This document shows positions 6,931 to 13,857 of a stretch of DNA of 18,432 bases, piece after piece (positions within the stretch are counted from its first letter, which is position 1; every line of letters starts with the position of its first letter). A program made the position numbers and the translations under genes. Below the pieces are notes generated by a model, which searched no databases, was not told the origin of the DNA, and saw only the letters and a program-made list of their open reading frames with translations. Origin of the DNA: Candidatus Kerfeldbacteria bacterium. Lineage in GTDB: Bacteria; Patescibacteriota; Patescibacteriia; UBA9570. The DNA is taken from the NCBI GenBank assembly GCA_003512175.1, contig DOSP01000049.1, forward strand, positions 1-18,432, given 5' to 3'.

Positions 6931-7944
6931 TTAAATACTGTTATTAAAGTTGACGGTTGGCCAATGACGATAGGCCTTCAGTTCACCCAACACAAGGCCA
7001 GCGGCATTGAGCATTAACTCTTCAACCATACCATACTTCGTTTGCCAAGGCAACGCAGTTGGTATGCTTACCGGTAGTTGCCACTGCGCATGCAACCAGT
7101 CCGTGGCGCCCGGTAGCTGAGCTGATCCGCCAATCAGCACGACTTGGGTGGTATGCGTAGCTGATTCTTTTTCTAGATACTGCATACCATCATTGATGGC
7201 TTGGATAATTGGCTGCCAAGCTTGCTCGAGTGTCGCTTTGGTTTTACCAGTGAACCCGGAGCGTTGTTTAAGTCGTTCAGCTTCGGTCACTGTTAACTTC
7301 AACGCTTGTTGCACCTGTTCCGTAAAGTACTGGCCAGCCAAAGGGACATTAAACGTAAAACGCAAGCCTTCTTGCGTAAACCAACTGGCAATACTGGTAC
7401 GTGCGCCCACATCAAGCAATAGTACTGCTCCAGTACTGGGCAGGGCCGCCAATGCGGCACGGGCTGAGCTGAGTGATTCCAGTTCCAGCCGCTTTAATTT
7501 GCAGTGTAACGCTTCTGCCAATGCCCGATACGATGCGATGATGGTTTTGGGCACTGCCAAAAGTAGCACATCACGTTGCCCGCCAGACACTGCCCCAAAG
7601 ACAAAATCCAGCGCTACATCATTGGCCTCAAACGGAATGTATTCTGAACAATGCGTGGTAATGGTATGACGAATATCGGCAGGTTTAGTTTCAGCCGGAA
7701 ATCGTAACCAACGAGAATACACCTGACTTTCGGGTAACGATAAGATACTATCCCCCGCTACCTTTCTGACATTCTGGATTGCCTGGGCCAGGGCTGACAG
7801 GTCATGAATAACACCATTCTCGACCAATCCTTCAGCCAAATCAGCCCGCTGCTGCGCAGTAAAACGACCTTGACCAAACCAATTGGTTGTTAACTCAACC
7901 AACTCAACAGAACTGTCAGATAAATTGATTCCGGTAACGCGCAT
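6931..7944 (-). CDS. pilM: Type IV pilus assembly protein PilM (actin-like)
   Basis: PilM is a cytoplasmic actin/FtsA-fold protein that links the pilus motor to the PilN/PilO inner-membrane complex. This 337-residue protein has the family's general shape. A phosphate-1 strand (VTGINLSDSSVELVEL, 3-18), the segment EYIPFE at 101-106, a phosphate-2 strand (LLLDVGART, 175-183) and the adenosine motif VLIGGSAQLPG (269-279) are seen. The phosphate-1 motif is altered: where most PilM proteins have Ile-Asp-Ile-Gly, this one reads Ile6-Asn7-Leu8-Ser9, so ATP turnover may be weakened. It is 15 bases downstream of the PilX-like gene. No pilN or pilO follows, and the next gene is the pilin. A TACAAT hexamer lies seven bases upstream of the ATG. 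Confidence 0.85.
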   Translation of the reverse strand: MRVTGINLSDSSVELVELTTNWFGQGRFTAQQRADLAEGLVENGVIHDLSALAQAIQNVRKVAGDSILSLPESQVYSRWLRFPAETKPADIRHTITTHCSEYIPFEANDVALDFVFGAVSGGQRDVLLLAVPKTIIASYRALAEALHCKLKRLELESLSSARAALAALPSTGAVLLLDVGARTSIASWFTQEGLRFTFNVPLAGQYFTEQVQQALKLTVTEAERLKQRSGFTGKTKATLEQAWQPIIQAINDGMQYLEKESATHTTQVVLIGGSAQLPGATDWLHAQWQLPVSIPTALPWQTKYGMVEELMLNAAGLVLGELKAYRHWPTVNFNNSI

Positions 7945-7951
7945 AGTGCCT

Positions 7952-7957
7952 ATTGTA
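7952..7957 (-). promoter_or_regulatory. -10-like TACAAT upstream of pilM
   Basis: On the minus strand TACAAT is followed by seven bases and the pilM ATG at 7944. This matches the spacing seen at parA. A weak -35 (TGGCAA) lies 17 bases further upstream. It could be an internal, leaderless promoter for pilM and the pilin. Support is positional only. Confidence 0.3.
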
Positions 7958-7959
7958 GC

Positions 7960-8343
7960 TTACTCACCAACTTCTTGCCAGAGTAAAATGTCCATCGTAG
8001 CGGTATCAACCGTCAGTTCAACCAGGCGATGATAGTCTTCATGATCAGCATCGAGTGCTGCTTCCACAATGTCGCCAGTCGTGTTCGCCACGGTAACCGT
8101 ACATGACTCCGCATTGATGGTCATAGTGTGTGTACCCACATAGCCTAACCCTTCATCACGCAAATGCACTAAGGTATCGTGGGCACAACTGTCCGCCAAG
8201 TACGTTGCCGTCACACCTTCGTTAAAACGTATAGTTGAGAGTAAACTATCGGCGCTGGTGATGGTTAAACTCAAACCGATCGCAGTCACCGTCAGCATGA
8301 CCATCACGACACTAATTAATGCTGCGTAGCCGGGTTGTTTCAT
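7960..8343 (-). CDS. PilX/GspK-like minor prepilin
   Basis: This 127-residue protein has a very short leader (MKQPG) before Tyr6-Ala-Ala-Leu-Ile10 and a long hydrophobic helix (residues 8-28). The residue at +5 of the predicted mature protein is Ile10, not Glu. Lack of Glu5 is a known trait of GspK and fits the PilX_N-type N-terminus (GYAALISVVMVM). Two cysteines (near 53 and 81) could form a disulfide. The start ATG overlaps the stop of the preceding minor pilin gene by four bases, indicating translational coupling. It is the last of four consecutive prepilin genes in the H-I-J-K order, where the K component caps the tip complex. It is smaller than GspK and has no GspK alpha-domain. Confidence 0.7.
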   Translation of the reverse strand: MKQPGYAALISVVMVMLTVTAIGLSLTITSADSLLSTIRFNEGVTATYLADSCAHDTLVHLRDEGLGYVGTHTMTINAESCTVTVANTTGDIVEAALDADHEDYHRLVELTVDTATMDILLWQEVGE

Positions 8344-8813
8344 AATCGAGCGCTCACCGTGGTGGTTAAACTAAAGTCGGCTTGATACTCCGGTCGAGGA
8401 TTGGTGGCATCATTTTCCACAGCCAGTGTAATGGAAATATCTTTTGTATCCGAGCCAACTGTGGTGCGATCGGTAAAACTAAATTCAGTCACCGTTAAGT
8501 TACTCGGCGTCAGTGCCACACCAGTGCCACCGTTGGTTGAGATGAGGAGTTGTCCACCCGTGACATAATAATATTCGGTGGTACCATCGGCTAAGGTAAT
8601 GGTGGTCCCAGAAATATCTGCCGCCGCGCGCACATCTTGGCTCATTCGTTCAATGGCAAAACGGGTTGAGGCGGTCACGTTATGGAGCGCTTCCACTTTA
8701 ATGCGATTCAACACCGTCTGCGCGACAATGCCTAGCACAGCGACCATCACCACTGAAATAATGGCGATATAGACGGTGACTTCAAATAAGGAAAAGCCTG
8801 ATCTAATTTTCAT
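8340..8813 (-). CDS. PilW/GspJ-like minor prepilin
   Basis: The frame is open up to 8897, but the start chosen is ATG at 8813, giving 157 residues. It puts the prepilin site MKIRSG|FSLFE right at the N-terminus, with Glu at +5, and reduces the overlap with the preceding giant gene to 11 bases. The hydrophobic helix VTVYIAIISVVMVAVLGIV follows. The segment ASTRFAIERMSQDVRAA after the helix is typical of PilW/GspJ proteins, where an ERMSxDxR-like stretch follows the first helix. The rest is beta-rich. It lies between the giant I-type prepilin and the PilX-like gene, as J does in the minor pilin clusters of type II secretion and type IV pili. It is expected to be part of the initiating tip complex. 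Confidence 0.78.
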   Translation of the reverse strand: MKIRSGFSLFEVTVYIAIISVVMVAVLGIVAQTVLNRIKVEALHNVTASTRFAIERMSQDVRAAADISGTTITLADGTTEYYYVTGGQLLISTNGGTGVALTPSNLTVTEFSFTDRTTVGSDTKDISITLAVENDATNPRPEYQADFSLTTTVSARL

Positions 8814-11800
8814 AAGCCCAAATACTGGTATCGTATAAAATGGGTGATCGCACCAGTGTCCCGCTAAACGTTGCCTGATACTGCAGATATGGAGCATCCA
8901 GATGAGTTAGGTTTAACAAGTCACCTTCCGGCACATCAAAATACGTACTGGCCGTACCATCTGGCCCAACATAGGTGGCACCGGAAACATCAGCGGCAGC
9001 AGCAGCCGTGCGTACCTGGATTTGGATGTCACAATTGGTACAATTCACATCTTCTACCCAATCCAGCAGATTAAAATTGCGCCAGGTTGTGCCATCACCA
9101 ATGACGGGTGATTCGTAGGTACCACTGGTGGCATCAGCATCACTTAAGCCAGAGTAATCAAAGCTCCCATCAAACACCACGATGCCAGCGGCCTCATCTG
9201 TATGGAATCGTTCTGAATCAAGATAATCATCTTCATCATAGTGCAGGCTCACCGTCGTGCTCGACAGACTACAGATGGTTGCCCAGCTTCCTTCTACCCC
9301 ATCCATACTATTCTGCGTGACGAAGGCCATCGGTGCTGTGTAGGTACCACCATGGGTATAACTGTAGCAACCATTCTGGTGTCCACCAGCAAATTCAGTC
9401 ACGCGATAGGTGCGTAGTTCTATTCCATTTACAGATTCTGTGCCGACATTTTCAAAGGCAATCCAACCGACCTCTTCGGCGACATGGGCATCACTGGTCG
9501 ACACTTCAGCTGCATTCAAACCGAGATACATGGAACTCGTAGATGGTGGATTAGTGCGATCACCCGAACGACTGACGAATGAAGTAATCCAACTACTATC
9601 ATTGTTACTCATCACCTGATGTAACACAATGGGTACGCTCGTATAGGTATGATCAAACGTGGTCGTCGTACCAGTCCACCCGTTGTTCCGTGAACCAACG
9701 GTGGAAATGGTATCAATGTGTGCTTCCACCTTCATATCACCAATTTGCCACGTCCCCTCTTCCATAACTACGTAATATACGTCATCAGAAAACGTGGTGT
9801 TCACGATGGGAAAATTATCAGTGGGTACGTCAAGTTTGGCCGTGAACTGTGAGCCAGACACATCATATACCCGAAGTGAGGCCGGCGAACGCAGATCATT
9901 GGTGAAATACGGTGTGGTCACAATCACAGGGTTAGTATAGGTATTCTGCAGGGTAACGGTAACAGGATTTTCTAAAAACGTCTGATCACGTAATTCTAAT
10001 GTCCCGGCACTTGAAAAGGCCACGTAAAAGTAATCTTCGGTGGTATGTGATCGTTCGGCATCAAGCGTCTGATCTTCGTCCACGTAGACAGTCAGTTGAG
10101 TAGCGGTAACGGCATCCAGCATCGCCCAGCAACCTTCCACTCCATCCATCGCCACTTGGCTAGCCACCACGATTGGCGCGGCTGCATATGTATTGGTAAA
10201 TGCTTCCGTGGTGTGGGCATCGGTATACCCGCGCACGACATCACCAGTTTTATCCGTTTCAAAATCAATGCTGCCGGCACTATCTGTAGCATCAGCGGTA
10301 ATCACAATATAGCCAATATCTTCCGGATCATGACTGTTGGTCACTTCCGCCCCGTTCATGGCCACTTGAAATCCATCGGTCCCGGGTGGGTTCCCTCCCG
10401 CCGTATCATCCGACACAAAAGAAGTAATCCAATCAGAATCATTTTCAGACATGACTTGATGCAGGACAACTGGTTCAGCGCTATAGGCATTGCGATACGA
10501 TACATCCGTGCCATTGTTCCAACTGCCGCACGTGCGACAATTGACGCGACTGATATCTTCCACAATATCGGCCTCAATTTTTGTCCGGCCATCTCCGACC
10601 GTCCAGACACCAGCTTCAACAACCAGGTAGTTCACTGTTTCACTGTTGCTGGTCACTGGAGCAAAATTATCGGTTGGAATATCCAAGCGCAGCTCAAAAC
10701 TGCTGCCGGAGGCATTGCGCACCCGAGCCGTCAGTGGCGTATTCGGATTATTCCCATCTTGCACCGTAGCAATCACCACCGGTTCGGTGTAGGTGTTGGT
10801 CAGCGTCACGGTCGACCAACTGGCGGTGGCAGTTGCACTACCAATTTCCATATTTCCCGTTTCCGTATTGGTGATTATACCCACTTCCATAGGCGGTTCA
10901 TCGTAAACGGTTAGTGCGCTGTTGAGATAATACGTACCAGACGTGGCAAACGTCACATACCCACCATATTCGGTGGTATGTGATCGTTCGGAATCAAGGG
11001 TTTGATCTTCATCCACGTACAAAGTTACTTGACTCGCCGTGATCGTATCGACCATCATCCAACTGCCTTCGGTACTGCGAGCCGTTAGTTGACTGGCCAG
11101 AACAATAGGGGCAGACGTATAGGTTTGATCAAAATTTTCAGTCCGATGGGCATTACTATACCCGCGCACAGTATTACCGGTTAAGTCAGTTTCAAATTGC
11201 ACTCCTTCAAAGGTATCGGCCGTTTCGCTTTGCCAAACAACGTAGGCAATATCTTCGGCACTGTGGCTGGTGGTAACTTCAGCGGCATTCAGGGCAACCT
11301 GAAAACCATCAGTGCCGGGTGGCGTAGTGGCACTAGTATCATCGGATAGAAATGAGGTAATCCATGAGGCATCATTTTCGGTCACGACTTGATGGAGGAC
11401 TAATGGAGTCGTACTGTAGGTTTGTGCATACAACACATCTGTCCCATTATTCCAGCTGCCGCAGGTTGAACAATTCACTCGACTGACATCTTCCACAATA
11501 CCAGCTTCCAGCTTGGTGCTACCGTCACCCAACGTCCACACACCCGCCTCTACCACCATGTAATACACCGTTTCACTATTGCTGGTGGCTGGTGCAAAGT
11601 TGTCGGTAGGAAAATCTAATCTCACTTCAAAATTCGTTGTGTCAGCATTGCGCACCCGCACACTCACCGGCGAATTGGGATTATTGCCATCGAGTAAGCT
11701 CGTCACGACCACTGGTTCATCATATTCATTACTTAATGTGACTGTTGACCAACTGGTTGATGCTGTGGTGGTACCCACTTCTAAGGTCGGCTGAATAATT

Positions 11801-12402
11801 TGTAGTTCACCATCATCAATGCTACTGACGCGCAGATTATCGAGCGTACCATCTGACCATTCGGTTAAAGTATCATCGGTGATGTCAACTGCATCCCAAT
11901 CCGTCACATATACGTTGTCTTCCATGGACCGCGCTCGAGCTGGTAGTTCGGTCCATTCTACTAACACAGTAATCTTGCGTGTATGGGGGTCAAATGTATC
12001 GGTGTTTGTATCCGTTGGATTACCTCCACTATCACGATACGCATCACTGATGGTAATCGTCCGAGTATAATTGGTGTCACCGTTTGGGTTGTCTGGGTCG
12101 GCTGATAGCGCCCAGATATTGCCATCGAGTTCTAACCCATACGTGCTATCAGGACTATCCGCTAGTTGGTTCCAGGCAGCGCGATCAATTGACTGAACCG
12201 CTTCAATACCTTCTTGTACATAGGCCGCTGCCGTGGCACTGCCCATGGCCGTTTGACTCGTCAGTAAACCAGCAGTGAGAAAATATACTGCACCGGCGGC
12301 AAACAACACAAACAACGCAATACTTAAGACTGCTTCCACAATCAAAATACCGGCTGGTTGATTATTCCATGACACCCGCTGCATTGATGGTAATCGTATC
12401 AC
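8803..12402 (-). CDS. Giant PilV/GspI-position prepilin with three long repeats; candidate pilus-tip adhesin
   Basis: This 1199-residue protein begins as a prepilin: leader to Gly18, then Ile19-Leu-Ile-Val-Glu23 (glutamate at +5) and a hydrophobic helix to about residue 46. Residues 47-210 resemble an ordinary minor-pilin head (AAYVQEGIEAVQSI). Three tandem repeats follow (219-489, 530-800, 814-1080). Repeats 1 and 2 align without gaps over 271 residues. Each repeat holds three modules of about 100 residues that start with a pattern like TYxxxPxVxxxQ (Pro230, 333, 432; 541, 644, 743; 825, 924, 1024). The shape of these modules recalls H-type lectin beta-sandwiches, but this is a motif impression only. 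CxxC pairs occur at 311/314, 622/625 and 1121/1124. The C-terminal part, 1100-1199, is a further domain of unknown family. Start ATG 12402 overlaps the previous gene by 41 bases; ATG 12384 would leave a 12-residue leader. Its place between H- and J-type prepilins supports a tip location. Confidence 0.8.
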   Translation of the reverse strand: MIRLPSMQRVSWNNQPAGILIVEAVLSIALFVLFAAGAVYFLTAGLLTSQTAMGSATAAAYVQEGIEAVQSIDRAAWNQLADSPDSTYGLELDGNIWALSADPDNPNGDTNYTRTITISDAYRDSGGNPTDTNTDTFDPHTRKITVLVEWTELPARARSMEDNVYVTDWDAVDITDDTLTEWSDGTLDNLRVSSIDDGELQIIQPTLEVGTTTASTSWSTVTLSNEYDEPVVVTSLLDGNNPNSPVSVRVRNADTTNFEVRLDFPTDNFAPATSNSETVYYMVVEAGVWTLGDGSTKLEAGIVEDVSRVNCSTCGSWNNGTDVLYAQTYSTTPLVLHQVVTENDASWITSFLSDDTSATTPPGTDGFQVALNAAEVTTSHSAEDIAYVVWQSETADTFEGVQFETDLTGNTVRGYSNAHRTENFDQTYTSAPIVLASQLTARSTEGSWMMVDTITASQVTLYVDEDQTLDSERSHTTEYGGYVTFATSGTYYLNSALTVYDEPPMEVGIITNTETGNMEIGSATATASWSTVTLTNTYTEPVVIATVQDGNNPNTPLTARVRNASGSSFELRLDIPTDNFAPVTSNSETVNYLVVEAGVWTVGDGRTKIEADIVEDISRVNCRTCGSWNNGTDVSYRNAYSAEPVVLHQVMSENDSDWITSFVSDDTAGGNPPGTDGFQVAMNGAEVTNSHDPEDIGYIVITADATDSAGSIDFETDKTGDVVRGYTDAHTTEAFTNTYAAAPIVVASQVAMDGVEGCWAMLDAVTATQLTVYVDEDQTLDAERSHTTEDYFYVAFSSAGTLELRDQTFLENPVTVTLQNTYTNPVIVTTPYFTNDLRSPASLRVYDVSGSQFTAKLDVPTDNFPIVNTTFSDDVYYVVMEEGTWQIGDMKVEAHIDTISTVGSRNNGWTGTTTTFDHTYTSVPIVLHQVMSNNDSSWITSFVSRSGDRTNPPSTSSMYLGLNAAEVSTSDAHVAEEVGWIAFENVGTESVNGIELRTYRVTEFAGGHQNGCYSYTHGGTYTAPMAFVTQNSMDGVEGSWATICSLSSTTVSLHYDEDDYLDSERFHTDEAAGIVVFDGSFDYSGLSDADATSGTYESPVIGDGTTWRNFNLLDWVEDVNCTNCDIQIQVRTAAAAADVSGATYVGPDGTASTYFDVPEGDLLNLTHLDAPYLQYQATFSGTLVRSPILYDTSIWAYEN
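9163..9963 (-). repeat. Repeat 3 of the giant prepilin (residues 814-1080), diverged
   Basis: The three-module layout is kept (Pro825, Pro924, Pro1024; blocks KLDVPTDNF, VLHQVMSNNDSSWITSF, YDEDDYLDSERFHTDE), but the sequence is much more diverged than between repeats 1 and 2. The CxxC-GSWNNGTD segment is reduced to SRNNGW without cysteines, while Cys1012 and Cys1043 appear in the third module. Confidence 0.88.
10003..10815 (-). repeat. Repeat 2 of the giant prepilin (residues 530-800)
   Basis: It matches repeat 1 in length with no gap, and well over half of the residues are identical by eye (DGNNPNTP, RLDIPTDNFAP, SRVNCRTCGSWNNGTDV, PPGTDGFQVA, YVDEDQTLDAERSHTTE). It differs by Cys758 in the third module. 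A 40-residue linker (about 490-529) separates it from repeat 1. Confidence 0.95.
10936..11748 (-). repeat. Repeat 1 of the giant prepilin (residues 219-489)
   Basis: This 271-residue unit contains three modules beginning around Pro230, Pro333 and Pro432. Hallmarks are DGNNPNSP, RLDFPTDNFAP, VVEAGVW, SRVNCSTCGSWNNGTDV, PPGTDGFQVA and YVDEDQTLDSERSHTTE. The same blocks recur in the same order and spacing in repeat 2. Confidence 0.95.
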
Positions 12403-12787
12403 TTGCGCTTGATAAATTGCTTGACGTAATAGTGATGGTACTCGCGACAGCTACGGCGCCCGTTAACCCCGCAAATTCGACTTCGTCAGTCGGACTGGCT
12501 GAAACGACAATACTGTCTGGATAGGTGATGGTCTGATATGCATTCGCGCCGCTCATGACATGATATTGTTTGGCACTGTCCTCGACTAAAATGCTCCAGG
12601 TGGTATTTTGCTCGCGCTGCATGGATCGACTTTGCGTTAACCGTAAATCAGCCAATAGCATACTACTGGTCGATCGCACTTGTTGGCGCTGCTGCCAACT
12701 GAAATAATAGGGTGATGAGGCTGCCGCTAAAATGGCCAGGAGCGAGATGACCATGAGCATCTGAACGTAGCTGTAACCCCGTGCCAT
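12362..12787 (-). CDS. GspH/FimU-like minor prepilin
   Basis: This 141-residue protein has a four-residue leader, MARG, before Tyr5-Ser-Tyr-Val-Gln9 and a hydrophobic helix (MLMVISLLAILAAASSPYYF). The position +5 of the predicted mature protein is Gln9 instead of the usual Glu. The segment RSTSSMLLADLRLTQSRSMQREQ after the helix is characteristic of GspH/FimU pseudopilins (a polar helix with arginines leading into a beta-rich domain), as is the IxVxAS near 95-100. It starts two bases after the pilC stop and overlaps the giant prepilin gene. It occupies the H position of the H-I-J-K minor pilin set. The leader is short but the same short form is seen in the PilX-like protein of this operon. 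Confidence 0.78.
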   Translation of the reverse strand: MARGYSYVQMLMVISLLAILAAASSPYYFSWQQRQQVRSTSSMLLADLRLTQSRSMQREQNTTWSILVEDSAKQYHVMSGANAYQTITYPDSIVVSASPTDEVEFAGLTGAVAVASTITITSSNLSSASDTITINAAGVME

Positions 12788-12789
12788 AG

Positions 12790-13854
12790 TTAGAGTTGCC
12801 CAACGGCTGCCGTAAATTGATAAATCGGTGTAATGACGGATAAACCAACGACGATGACCACCAGGCCAATGGCGACCAACAAGACTGGTTCAATTAAAAT
12901 ACCGAGCTGTTTGGTGCTGCTATCTACTTCACCGTTATAGTAGTTCCCTAAATAAAGTAAAAGGTCGGCTAACTGCCCAGTGCGTTCGCCCACACCGATC
13001 ATGCGCGTCACTAAGGGTGGATATAAATTGGGATGACGTTGTACGATACTCGATAACGTTTCACCGTGTTCCACAGATTGCAGCGCCTGGCGAATGCTTC
13101 GTTGATACAACAAGTTGGTGCAGGAATGGGTCACGGAATGTAAGGCTTCGGTGATGGGCACACCACTTTTTAACAGTGAACCAAGCGTACCCGTAAAACG
13201 CGCTAAATTGACTGAACGAATAATCGGCCCAACGATCGGCAAGTGCAGGAGCAGTCCATGCCATAGACGTTCAAACACTGGTATGCGACTCAATAACCGC
13301 GTCACCACTATCACCACGGTTAAGCCTAACAATAACCAACCCCAGTACTGATTCATCCACTGCGCGACCGCTAACACAATTTTCGTCATGGTCGGTAACG
13401 GTACATCTAATGATTCAAACAGTTTGATAAACCGTGGAAACACGAATACGGACAACACTGTGCCTAAGGCAACAAGCCCCACCACGATCACAATTGGGTA
13501 AATCATGGCTCCGCGCACTTTGCGGCGCAGTTCTAAATCGTCCGCTAACCGCGTAGCTAATTGCCCCAGATTACGTGCCAGTGTGCCGGATAATTCACCC
13601 GTACGAATCACATCACTATAAATGCCTGGAAATTGTCGATGATGTCTCGCCACCGCTTCCGCCAACCCATTCCCCTGTTCCACAAATTGAATCATCTGCC
13701 GGAGAATGCGTTTGAGTTTGCCTCGGGATTGTTCTTCGGCAATCGACAACGCCTCGACCACCGTTAAACCAGCACCGAGCATGACCGAAAAATTTTTCGT
13801 GAAAAAAGCAATGTCTTTGCGTGACACCCAGAATGACAGTTCAATATCTCTCAT
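12790..13854 (-). CDS. pilC: Type IV pilus inner-membrane platform protein PilC (GspF family)
   Basis: PilC/GspF is the polytopic membrane platform that the motor ATPase rotates or pushes to insert pilins in the fibre. This protein has 354 residues and two T2SSF domains, about 14-137 and 217-339. Diagnostic blocks are FSVMLGAGLTVVEAL (22-36), FPGIYSDVIRTGELSG (75-90) and, in the second copy, GSLLKSGVPITEAL (225-238) and MIGVGERTGQLADLL (285-299). Three membrane segments are expected at about 117-139, 170-188 and 320-343. It is somewhat shorter than the usual 400 residues because the N-terminal tail is brief. It starts three bases after pilB. No Shine-Dalgarno is seen, so translation is probably coupled. 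Confidence 0.95.
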   Translation of the reverse strand: MRDIELSFWVSRKDIAFFTKNFSVMLGAGLTVVEALSIAEEQSRGKLKRILRQMIQFVEQGNGLAEAVARHHRQFPGIYSDVIRTGELSGTLARNLGQLATRLADDLELRRKVRGAMIYPIVIVVGLVALGTVLSVFVFPRFIKLFESLDVPLPTMTKIVLAVAQWMNQYWGWLLLGLTVVIVVTRLLSRIPVFERLWHGLLLHLPIVGPIIRSVNLARFTGTLGSLLKSGVPITEALHSVTHSCTNLLYQRSIRQALQSVEHGETLSSIVQRHPNLYPPLVTRMIGVGERTGQLADLLLYLGNYYNGEVDSSTKQLGILIEPVLLVAIGLVVIVVGLSVITPIYQFTAAVGQL

Positions 13855-13857
13855 ACT

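Noticed and set aside
8814..8897. Upstream extension of the PilW-like gene to an ATG at 8897
   Set aside because: The extra 28 residues (with Cys, His and Trp) would precede the prepilin leader and lie within the coding region of the giant gene; the ATG at 8813 gives a normal leader.
10096..10914. Long open frame of 272 codons on the plus strand, antisense to the giant prepilin gene
   Set aside because: It has a composition unlike a real protein (many His, Ile, Arg), no start context, and lies entirely opposite a well-supported repeat-rich gene; similar shorter shadow frames occur opposite the neighbouring parts of the same gene.
9163..11748. Direct repeats resembling a CRISPR array or a mobile element duplication
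   Set aside because: The repeats are in frame, about 800-900 bases long and diverged at the nucleotide level, so they are protein-coding tandem repeats and not a CRISPR array; no transposase or terminal inverted repeats are seen.
13045..13065. GTTTCACCGTG in pilC, and TGTTTCACTGTT near 10634, as candidate parS sites
   Set aside because: Only one half resembles the parS consensus TGTTTCACGTGAAACA; the other half is not complementary, and both lie in coding sequence far from parAB.
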